From Actinoplanes liguriensis (GTDB taxonomy: Bacteria; Actinomycetota; Actinomycetes; Mycobacteriales; Micromonosporaceae): a stretch of DNA of 10,510 bases. The stretch is taken from NCBI GenBank assembly GCA_000715855.1, contig KL571247.1, forward strand, positions 4,302-14,811, written 5' to 3'. Positions 1 through 5,901 of this stretch are shown piece by piece. The notes under the pieces are model-generated. The model was not told the origin of the DNA, ran no database searches, and saw only the letters and a program-made list of their open reading frames with translations. Each line of letters opens with the position of its first letter. Position 1 is the first letter of the stretch. The position numbers and the translations under genes are program-made.

Positions 1-2406
1 TCCTGGCTGCAGTCGGTCGCCGCGGCCACCGGGTTCACGATCGGCGCGACGATCGGCCCGAAGCAGCGGATTCCGGCCGACGGGCTGGTTCTGATCGCCG
101 CCCCGGCCCTGTTCGTGGTCCGTGACGTCTTCGGGGCGGGCCTCGCCGACAGCCTCCGCAGCTGGTCCGGCCGCGACCTGACCGCCACCGCCCTCGCCGC
201 CGTCTACGGCGGCGAAAGCGCCGTTCCCTCCACGAATCGCGATTCACTTGCCGGTGGCGGCCCGGGGTCCGGATTGCAGGACGAGCCGGTGCTGTCGCCT
301 CTGCCGCTGACCATGCCGCAGACCCAGGTCGTGATCCGGGCCCGATCGGAACCGGTCATCGTGGTGTCCGGGCCACCGGGCAGCGGCAAGAGCCACACCG
401 TTGTCGCGGCCGCCCTGGAGGTGGTCGACCGGGGCGGTTCGGTGCTGGTCGCGACCCAGTCCCCGCACGCCGCTGAAGTCCTTGCCGGGCTGCTGGCCCG
501 ATATCCCGGCCCGCCACCCGTGCTCTTCGGCGACGCGGGCGGCCGGGCCGGGCTGGAAGCCGAACTCACCGCGGGCGCCGACCAGGGCGTGGAGGCGAGC
601 CTGATCCGCTCCGGTCAGCATCGCGTCCGGGCCGCGGCCGAGCTGGTCCGGACGAGAAGCACCGCGGTGTTCCGGGCACTGGAGCTCGAACGCCGAGCCG
701 CGACTCTTCCTGACTGGCAGCCCCTCCTGCCGCACCTCTCCACCGAGGTCCCCGGTGCCTTCGACGACGCCGTCGATCTCGATCAGGTACGCGCACTGCT
801 TGCCGTGGCAGGCTTCGACTTCACTTCGGATTCGGCGTCACCGGCCGTTCGCGGCGCTAATCACGATTCACTTGGCTGGTGGGGGCGCCGCCGGGTCTCC
901 GCCGCGCGGCGGAAGGCGTTCCGGCTGCTCGGGGCGGCTGACGACGTACCGGAAAAGGCTCTGACCGACGCCCTCGCCGCGGCAACCGCGCAGCGAGCCG
1001 CCGCCCACCTGGCCGCGACCGGCGGCACCGACCTGGCCGCCGCGTGGCTCGCCCTGCACGCCGCCGAACAGGACCTCCGGGAGACGGCCGGCGAGGCCAT
1101 GCGCAACAGCGCCCGCAGCGCGGAACGCTGGACCAAGGACAGCCGCCGGGCCGCCGGCGCCCTGGCCACGGCCCTGCGCGCGGGCCGCAACCGCCGCCGC
1201 GAGCTCCTGGCCCGGATGGAAGCCGCCCCGCTGGTCCGCGCGCTCCCGCTCTGGATCGGAACCGTCGCCGACGTCGAGGACCTGCTCCCACCGGAGCCCG
1301 GCCTCTTCGACCTGGTCGTCATCGACGAGGCGTCGCACGTCGACCAGATCCGGGCCGCCCCGGTCCTGGCCCGAGCCCGTCGCGCCCTGATCGTCGGCGA
1401 CCCGCGCCAGCTGCGTTTCGTCTCGTTCGTCAGCGACGTCGACGTCACCCAGGTGCTGGAGAGGCACGGCGCCGACGAGCGCCTGGACGTCCGCCGGGTC
1501 AGCACCTACGACCTGGCCACCGCGACCGCCCCGGTCACCTGGCTGGCCGAGCATCACCGCAGCGTGCCGCACCTGATCGATTTCCCGGCGCGGCGTTTCT
1601 ACGGCAATCGCGTCTCGGTGATGACCCGCACCCCGGCGGCCGACGGGACGGACGCCATCGACGTCGTCCACGTCCCGGCCACCGCCCTGGTCAAGGGCGT
1701 CAACGAGGCCGAGGTCAAAGCGGCGATCGAGGTGGTCGAGCGCCTCGCCGGGGCTGGTCACCGCGGGATCGGCGTGATCAGCCCGTTCCGTGCGCAGGCC
1801 GAGGCCTTGGAGGCGGCTCTGCTGGGCGCCTTCCCGGCCGAGCGCATCGAGGAGCTGCGCCTGCGGGTCGGCACGGTGCACGCCTTCCAGGGCAGCGAGT
1901 CCGACGCGGTCGTCGTCTCCCTGGCGCTGCTGGACGGCGATTCCCCGAGCCGGCGGCGCTTCGTCACCGATCCCCGGTTGTTCAACGTGATGGTCACCCG
2001 GGCCCGTCGCCGCCTGGTCGTGCTGACTTCGCTGACCGCCCCGACCGGCCTGGTCGGCGACTATCTCAAGCATGCCGGGAGCCCGCGTTCGTACGAGCCG
2101 GGCGCCGATCCGGCCGGCTGGGCCGCGGAGCTGGCCGCCGAGTTGGAGCGGCTCGAGGTGCCGGTGCGGCCGGGCTACGCGGTCGGCCCGTGGACGCTGG
2201 ATCTCTGCGCCGGGAATGTCGGCGTGTTCTGCGCCGTGCATCCGGACGGCCCCGCCGCCCACCTGGAACGTCAGGGCGCCCTGCACCGCGCGGGCTGGCG
2301 CCTGGTCGACGCGTTTCCCAGCCGCTGGCACGGTGACGTGCGCCGAGCCGCCCTGGAGATCGAGACGCTGACCGCCGAGCGACCCCGATCCGCGAACGGC
2401 GATTGA
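1..2406 (+). CDS. Superfamily 1 (UPF1/DNA2-like) helicase with Vsr-like C-terminal domain, 5' partial
   Basis: This is an ATP-dependent nucleic-acid helicase or translocase of the UPF1/DNA2 type. The frame is open from base 1, so the true start lies upstream; a GTG at 115 is internal. In window-residue numbers it shows Walker A GPPGSGKS (124-131), motif II DEAS (442-445), motif III GDPRQL (466-471), an L-x-x-H-x-R-S motif (near 520), motif V/VI HAFQGSE (627-633) and N-V-M-V-T-R-A-R-R-R (from 662). The insert between Walker A and motif II is only about 310 residues. The last 80 residues (G-Y-A-V-G-P-W ... HPDG ... GW-R-L) resemble the Vsr/MTES_1575-type nuclease fold appended to many actinobacterial helicases, but the usual E-C-D-G strand reads differently. 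The gene contains two copies of a short N-x-D-S-encoding repeat (residues 79-83 and 287-291) and ends R-S-A-N-G-D. Its physiological role is unknown; DNA repair, RNA metabolism and defence are all possible. The fold assignment is firm and the function is not. Confidence 0.9.
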   Translation, partial: SWLQSVAAATGFTIGATIGPKQRIPADGLVLIAAPALFVVRDVFGAGLADSLRSWSGRDLTATALAAVYGGESAVPSTNRDSLAGGGPGSGLQDEPVLSPLPLTMPQTQVVIRARSEPVIVVSGPPGSGKSHTVVAAALEVVDRGGSVLVATQSPHAAEVLAGLLARYPGPPPVLFGDAGGRAGLEAELTAGADQGVEASLIRSGQHRVRAAAELVRTRSTAVFRALELERRAATLPDWQPLLPHLSTEVPGAFDDAVDLDQVRALLAVAGFDFTSDSASPAVRGANHDSLGWWGRRRVSAARRKAFRLLGAADDVPEKALTDALAAATAQRAAAHLAATGGTDLAAAWLALHAAEQDLRETAGEAMRNSARSAERWTKDSRRAAGALATALRAGRNRRRELLARMEAAPLVRALPLWIGTVADVEDLLPPEPGLFDLVVIDEASHVDQIRAAPVLARARRALIVGDPRQLRFVSFVSDVDVTQVLERHGADERLDVRRVSTYDLATATAPVTWLAEHHRSVPHLIDFPARRFYGNRVSVMTRTPAADGTDAIDVVHVPATALVKGVNEAEVKAAIEVVERLAGAGHRGIGVISPFRAQAEALEAALLGAFPAERIEELRLRVGTVHAFQGSESDAVVVSLALLDGDSPSRRRFVTDPRLFNVMVTRARRRLVVLTSLTAPTGLVGDYLKHAGSPRSYEPGADPAGWAAELAAELERLEVPVRPGYAVGPWTLDLCAGNVGVFCAVHPDGPAAHLERQGALHRAGWRLVDAFPSRWHGDVRRAALEIETLTAERPRSANGD
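235..250 (+). repeat. Dispersed N-x-D-S repeat, copy A, with 12-bp palindrome
   Basis: The 16-bp word AATCGCGATTCACTTG recurs with one change at 859-874. Bases 234-245 (GAATCGCGATTC) form a perfect 12-bp palindrome. The copy encodes N-R-D-S-L in the helicase frame, in the low-complexity linker before the Walker A domain. Nine of 16 bases are A/T in a genome that is roughly 70% GC, so a near-identical second copy by chance is unlikely. It may be a short repeat element inserted in frame. Confidence 0.5.
859..874 (+). repeat. Dispersed N-x-D-S repeat, copy B
   Basis: AATCACGATTCACTTG matches copy A (235-250) at 15 of 16 positions and is read in the same frame, giving N-H-D-S-L. It sits in an S/A/G-rich loop of the helicase (window residues 287-291), just before a basic W-W-G-R-R-R helix, between motifs I and II. 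The single change breaks the central palindrome. Confidence 0.5.
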
Positions 2407-2408
2407 CC
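2395..2408 (+). repeat. Possible degenerate N-x-D-S repeat at helicase stop codon
   Basis: AACGGCGATTGACC shares about 10 of 14 bases with copy A and keeps the frame: it reads N-G-D-stop, with the stop codon where copies A and B have Ser. The match is weak alone. It is listed because of the conserved frame and its position at the extreme C-terminus. Confidence 0.22.
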
Positions 2409-2547
2409 AAGCAGCGCGATAGCGGGGAATCGGTGACCAGAACTGCCGGAGAACGGCGCTGTGCCGGAACCGGTTCGACCGGGTTACATCACGACCCCCG
2501 AGGCGTATCGTCACGCATGAATATCTGCCGATGCGGGGGAGCATCCG
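2407..2547 (+). promoter_or_regulatory. Intergenic region upstream of the ABC operon, with 10-bp palindrome
   Basis: These 141 bp separate the helicase stop from the transporter operon and must hold any dedicated promoter for it. The clearest element is the perfect palindrome GAACCGGTTC at 2467-2476, about 70 bp before the first start codon, a possible operator core. No convincing -35/-10 pair, strong terminator hairpin or thiamine (THI-box) riboswitch core is visible. The region is short enough that read-through from the helicase gene is possible. Confidence 0.3.
2535..2541 (+). promoter_or_regulatory. Ribosome binding site of the substrate-binding protein
   Basis: GGGGGAG lies 6 nt before the ATG at 2548 and fixes that start. 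It also excludes the earlier out-of-frame ATG at 2517. The signal-peptide and lipobox spacing of the resulting protein agrees with this start. Confidence 0.6.
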
Positions 2548-3525
2548 ATGAGGCGTGCGTGCTCTGCGATCCTGGCCGTCACCCTGCTCCTGGCCGGGTG
2601 CGGCGACAACGAGACACCGGCCCGGAGCGGCGACAAGGTCACCTACCTGACCGCCTTCGGCGCGGTCGGCCGGGACGCCTTCGCCTGGGTCGCGCAGGAG
2701 AAGGGCTACTTCCGCGACGCCGGGATCGACGTCACGATCCAGCTGGGCGCCGCGACCGGTGAGAACCTGAAGGTCCTCGCCGCCGGCCGTGCCCAGTTCG
2801 CGAACCTCGACCTGACCGGCACCTGGATCCTCGCCGGCAAGGGCCAGTACCCGGATGTCCGCGCGATCGCCGCGATCCACCAGCAGACCCTGGTGTCGAT
2901 CGTGTCGCTGCAGGGCGCCGGCATCACCGAGCCCAAGGATCTGGAGGGCCACCAGGTCGGCGCCGCCACCGGTTCGGTGAATCAACTTCTCTTTCCCGCG
3001 TACGCGAAACTCGCCGGCATCGATCCCGCGAAGGTCACCTGGGTGAACGCGCCGCCGGCCCAGCTCCCGGCCCTGCTGGCCAGCGGGCGGGTGGACGCGC
3101 TGAGCACCTTCCTGATCGGCGCGAAGGGCCTGTCGAAGGCGGCCGGCGGAAAACCGACGGTCGTCCTGCCCTACTCCACGTACCTGCCGGAGTTGTTCGG
3201 CAACGGACTGATCGCGCCGCTCGCCATCACCCGGGACAAGCCGGACCTGGCCCGGCGGTTCCGCGACGCGGCGCTCAAGGGCCTGCAGTACACCCTGGAG
3301 CACCCGCAGGAGGCCGCGGAGATCATGAAGAAGGCGCAGCCGGCCGCCGACGTGACGGCCGCGGTCGGCGAGATCACCCTGATGGCGCCGTATGTGAAGC
3401 CGTCCGGCGTGATCGACCGCCAGCGGGTCGCCGCCGAGATCACCACCCTGGAGAAGGGCGGCCTGGTCCCACCGGGGCTGACTCCGGACTCGATCGTCGA
3501 CTTCGCCCTGGCGCCGGCGAGCTGA
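2548..3525 (+). CDS. ABC transporter substrate-binding lipoprotein, NMT1/THI5/SsuA type
   Basis: This 325-aa protein captures a small solute outside the membrane for the permease and ATPase encoded downstream. The N-terminus is a lipoprotein signal: M-R-R, a hydrophobic stretch, then the lipobox L-A-G-C with Cys18 as the lipidated residue. The mature part has the type II periplasmic-binding fold of the SsuA/THI5 family: G-Y-F-R-D-A-G-I-D-V near residues 53-63, a K-D-L-E-G-x-x-V-G segment near 130-140, and a C-terminal L-A-R-R-F-R-D-A helix followed by E-H-P-Q-E-A-A-E. Family members bind alkanesulfonates, taurine, nitrate, thiamine pyrimidine precursors, riboflavin or aromatic compounds, so the substrate is open. 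It is the first gene of the operon; the methyltransferase starts 4 bp after its stop. Length is typical for the family. Confidence 0.9.
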   Translation: MRRACSAILAVTLLLAGCGDNETPARSGDKVTYLTAFGAVGRDAFAWVAQEKGYFRDAGIDVTIQLGAATGENLKVLAAGRAQFANLDLTGTWILAGKGQYPDVRAIAAIHQQTLVSIVSLQGAGITEPKDLEGHQVGAATGSVNQLLFPAYAKLAGIDPAKVTWVNAPPAQLPALLASGRVDALSTFLIGAKGLSKAAGGKPTVVLPYSTYLPELFGNGLIAPLAITRDKPDLARRFRDAALKGLQYTLEHPQEAAEIMKKAQPAADVTAAVGEITLMAPYVKPSGVIDRQRVAAEITTLEKGGLVPPGLTPDSIVDFALAPAS

Positions 3526-3529
3526 CCGG

Positions 3530-4393
3530 ATGAGACGCGCGCGGTACTCCTTCGACAACGACGACTCGATCGCGGCGGACCGGCACCGGATGCTCGCCGA
3601 GGTCCTGGACCCGTTCACGATCGAGCGGCTCTCCGCGCTCGGCGGCCTCGACGGCCGGCGCTGCCTGGAGGCCGGCGCCGGCGGCGGCAGCATCGCGACC
3701 TGGCTGGCGGACCGCGTCGGGCCGAGCGGGTCGGTGCTGGCCACCGACCTGAATCCCCGGCATCTGCGGGCCGGCGCGGGGTACACGGTGCTCCGGCACG
3801 ACCTGAGCACCGAGCCGGTTCCGGATCCGCCGTGGGACCTGATCCACGCCCGGCTCGTGCTGTCGCATCTGCCGGCCCGCGCGGAGATCCTCGACCGGCT
3901 GGCCGCGGCGCTCGCGCCGGGCGGGACGCTGGTGATCGAGGAGTGGGCGTCGGCCTACCGCGGGCTGGTCCTGGCGGCGCCGGACCCGGCCACGGCCACG
4001 CTTGTCGAGCGCTACCACGACATCCTGGTGGGCCGGCTGCTGCCGGGCAACGGGGGCGACCCGGCCTGGGGCAGTGCGGTGCACGGCGCGATGCTGGCCG
4101 CCGGGCTCTCCGGGGTGAGCACCGAGATCCGGGCCTCGTCCTGGGCCGGCGGCACCGCGGGCGCGCGGCTGATCGCGGTGAACATCGAGCAGCTGCGGCC
4201 GGGGTTCCTCGACGCCGGTCTCACCGAGCAGGAGCTCGACCGGCTGTCCCGCCTGGCCGACGATCCACGCCTGGTGATCCGCGGACACCTGACCTATTCC
4301 ACAGCCGGGACCGCTTCCACAGCCGGGTCCGCTTCCACAGCCGGGACCGCTTCCACAGCCGGGACCGCTTCCGTGGCCGGGACCGCTAAGTGA
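3530..4393 (+). CDS. Class I SAM-dependent methyltransferase with S-T-A-G-T-A repeat tail
   Basis: This 287-aa cytoplasmic methyltransferase uses S-adenosylmethionine. It shows motif I LEAGAGGGS (residues 46-54), the acidic ribose-binding position in A-T-D-L (Asp73), the adenine-contact H-D-L (Asp91), motif IV D-L-I-H-A-R-L-V-L-S-H-L (103-114) and L-A-P-G-G-T-L-V-I-E-E-W (128-139), the usual order for UbiE/type 11-like enzymes. The methyl acceptor is unknown; the loose C-terminal half resembles small-molecule methyltransferases. Residues 257-286 are five copies of S-T-A-G-T-A encoded by an 18-bp minisatellite, absent from the family core. It starts 4 bp after the binding-protein stop and its TGA overlaps the permease GTG (GTGA), so it is part of the transporter operon. 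A methyltransferase between binding protein and permease is unusual for this transporter class and may modify the imported substrate. Confidence 0.85.
   Translation: MRRARYSFDNDDSIAADRHRMLAEVLDPFTIERLSALGGLDGRRCLEAGAGGGSIATWLADRVGPSGSVLATDLNPRHLRAGAGYTVLRHDLSTEPVPDPPWDLIHARLVLSHLPARAEILDRLAAALAPGGTLVIEEWASAYRGLVLAAPDPATATLVERYHDILVGRLLPGNGGDPAWGSAVHGAMLAAGLSGVSTEIRASSWAGGTAGARLIAVNIEQLRPGFLDAGLTEQELDRLSRLADDPRLVIRGHLTYSTAGTASTAGSASTAGTASTAGTASVAGTAK
4297..4386 (+). repeat. 18-bp coding minisatellite, five tandem units
   Basis: Five contiguous 18-bp units, TTCCACAGCCGGGACCGC, occupy 4297-4314, 4315-4332, 4333-4350, 4351-4368 and 4369-4386. Units 1, 3 and 4 are identical; unit 2 has one change (A to T) and unit 5 reads TTCCGTGGC at its start. 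Since 18 is a multiple of 3, unit gain or loss would keep the methyltransferase frame. The last unit carries the GGGA (4379-4382) that serves as a Shine-Dalgarno-like element 7 nt before the permease GTG. Near-identity points to recent slippage. Confidence 0.95.
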
Positions 4394-5139
4394 ATCGTTG
4401 GTCGCAACCGATCCTCGGTGTCCTCGGTGCGATCGCGCTCTGGTGGGGCGCCACCCGCGTCTTCGGCATCCGGCCGCTGTTCCTGCCGGCCCCGCCGGAC
4501 ATCGTCGCCGCCTTCCGCGCCCAGCCCGGATACCTGTTACGCGAAGCCGGCGCCACCCTCACGGTGACCGTCGCCGGCTTCGTGCTGGCGGTGGTCACCG
4601 GCCTGTTCGTGGCGGTGTCCCTGACCGCTTGGCGGTCGCTGGAACGGGCCACCCTGCCGGTCCTGGTCGCGCTGAACTCGGTGCCGAAGGTCGCGGTCGC
4701 CCCGCTGCTGGTGGTGTGGCTCGGGTTCGGAAGCCGGCCGAAGATCGTGCTCGTGCTGCTGATCTGCGTGTTCCCGATCGTGGTCGCCACCATGGCGGGG
4801 CTCACCTCGACCCCCGCCGAGCTGGGCGAGCTCGGCCGGTCGTTGTCCGCGACGGGATGGCAGACGTACCTCAAGATCCGCCTGCCGTGGGCGCTCCCGC
4901 AGGTGTTCACCGGCTTGAAGGTGGCCGTCTCGCTCGCGGTGATCGGAGCGGTCGTCGCCGAGATCAGTCAGCCGGGCGGTGGGCTCGGGGCGGTGATCGT
5001 ACTGTCGGGAATGTCGTTCGACACCCCTCTCGCCTTCGCCGCCATCGTGCTGCTCGCGCTCCTCAGCACGATGCTGTTCTACCTGGTCGTCGCGCTGGAG
5101 CGGCTGCTTGTGCCGTGGTCGCGGGCGATCAGCGGATGA
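4390..5139 (+). CDS. ABC transporter permease, SsuC/TauC-like (BPD_transp_1)
   Basis: This 249-aa inner-membrane protein forms the channel of the importer, probably as a homodimer. Several hydrophobic helices are visible: about 7-25, 55-78, 88-110, 118-138, 176-192 and 215-237. The cytoplasmic EAA-type loop that docks on the ATPase lies at about 144-170 (L-G-E-L-G-R-S-L-S-A-T-G-W ... L-P-W-A-L-P). The F-L-P-A-P-P-D-I-V segment at 31-39 is characteristic of the SsuC/TauC/NrtB group. The start is GTG at 4390, sharing GTGA with the methyltransferase stop, so translation is probably coupled. The end shares ATGA with the ATPase start. Length is normal. Confidence 0.92.
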   Translation: MNRWSQPILGVLGAIALWWGATRVFGIRPLFLPAPPDIVAAFRAQPGYLLREAGATLTVTVAGFVLAVVTGLFVAVSLTAWRSLERATLPVLVALNSVPKVAVAPLLVVWLGFGSRPKIVLVLLICVFPIVVATMAGLTSTPAELGELGRSLSATGWQTYLKIRLPWALPQVFTGLKVAVSLAVIGAVVAEISQPGGGLGAVIVLSGMSFDTPLAFAAIVLLALLSTMLFYLVVALERLLVPWSRAISG

Positions 5140-5888
5140 TCCGGTTGGCGGGGGTGTCGCGGACGTTCGCCAGCCGCGACGGTGATGTGACGGCGCTGCG
5201 CGACCTCGACCTGGACATCGCGGAGGATCAGTTCGTCGCGGTGGTCGGGCGCTCCGGCTGCGGCAAGTCGACCCTGTTACGCCTGATGGCGGGGCTGCTC
5301 GCACCGACCGCCGGCACGGTGACGATCGACGGCGCGGCGGTCACCCGGCCGCGGCAGGACGTGGTTCTGATGCACCAGTTGCCCGCGCTGCTGCCGTGGC
5401 GCACCGCGCTGGGCAACGTCATGCTCCCGGTCGAGATCCGGCGCCTGCCCCGGGCCGAGCACCAGGCCCGCGCGGCCGAACTGCTCGACTCGGTCGGCCT
5501 GGCCGGCTTCCACCAGCGACATCCGTACGAGCTCTCCGGCGGCATGCAGCAGCGGGTCGCGCTCTGCCGTGCCCTGATCCAGCGCCCCCGCGTCCTGCTG
5601 ATGGACGAGCCGTTCTCCGCGCTGGACGCGCTCACCCGCGAGGAGCTGGCGACGCAGTTGCAGGCGATGCACATGTCCGCGCCGGCCACGACCGTCTTCG
5701 TCACGCATTCGATTCCCGAGGCGGTCCTGCTCGCCGATCGGGTCGTGGTGCTCAGCACGCGGCCCGGCCGGGTCCTGCGGGTGGTCGACGTCGACCTCCC
5801 GCGGCCCCGGTCGTTCGGCCACAACGCCCACGTGGCGCGGGCGGCCGAGCACATCGCCGAGCTCCACGACCTCCTGATCGAGAACTAG
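5136..5888 (+). CDS. ABC transporter ATP-binding protein, SsuB/TauB-like
   Basis: This 250-aa ATPase energises the importer at the cytoplasmic face. All motifs are present: Walker A GRSGCGKST (38-46), Q-loop Gln81, signature LSGGM-QQR (133-140), Walker B V-L-L-M-D-E with D157/E158, D-loop S-A-L-D (161-164) and H-loop His191 in V-T-H-S. The Q-loop reads M-H-Q-L-P-A-L-L-P-W; the x-P-x-L-L-P-W block is typical of the nitrate/sulfonate/taurine group. The ATG overlaps the permease TGA by 4 bp; no strong Shine-Dalgarno precedes it, so coupled translation is likely. It is the last gene of the operon. Its TAG is 13 bp from the stop of the convergent kinase gene. Confidence 0.93.
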   Translation: MIRLAGVSRTFASRDGDVTALRDLDLDIAEDQFVAVVGRSGCGKSTLLRLMAGLLAPTAGTVTIDGAAVTRPRQDVVLMHQLPALLPWRTALGNVMLPVEIRRLPRAEHQARAAELLDSVGLAGFHQRHPYELSGGMQQRVALCRALIQRPRVLLMDEPFSALDALTREELATQLQAMHMSAPATTVFVTHSIPEAVLLADRVVVLSTRPGRVLRVVDVDLPRPRSFGHNAHVARAAEHIAELHDLLIEN

Positions 5889-5901
5889 GCCCGCGGAATC
5901 G

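Noticed and set aside
2407..2547. Thiamine riboswitch ahead of an NMT1/THI5-like gene
   Set aside because: I could not find the conserved CTGAGA core or its paired elements in these 141 bp.
2517..2762. Cys-rich frame starting M-N-I-C-R-C, reminiscent of actinobacterial cysteine leader peptides
   Set aside because: It overlaps the binding-protein gene far beyond leader length, lacks a well-spaced ribosome site and becomes R/G-rich shadow sequence after about 20 codons.
868..3810. 980-codon open frame on the minus strand, opposite the helicase, binding protein and start of the methyltransferase
   Set aside because: It crosses several well-supported plus-strand genes and its peptide is R/G/D/Q-rich low complexity, as expected from a high-GC shadow frame.
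4398..5135. Long N-terminal extension of the ATPase frame across the permease gene
   Set aside because: The canonical ABC ATPase begins at the ATG at 5136 with M-I-R-L-A-G-V-S; the upstream translation is an out-of-frame reading of the permease.
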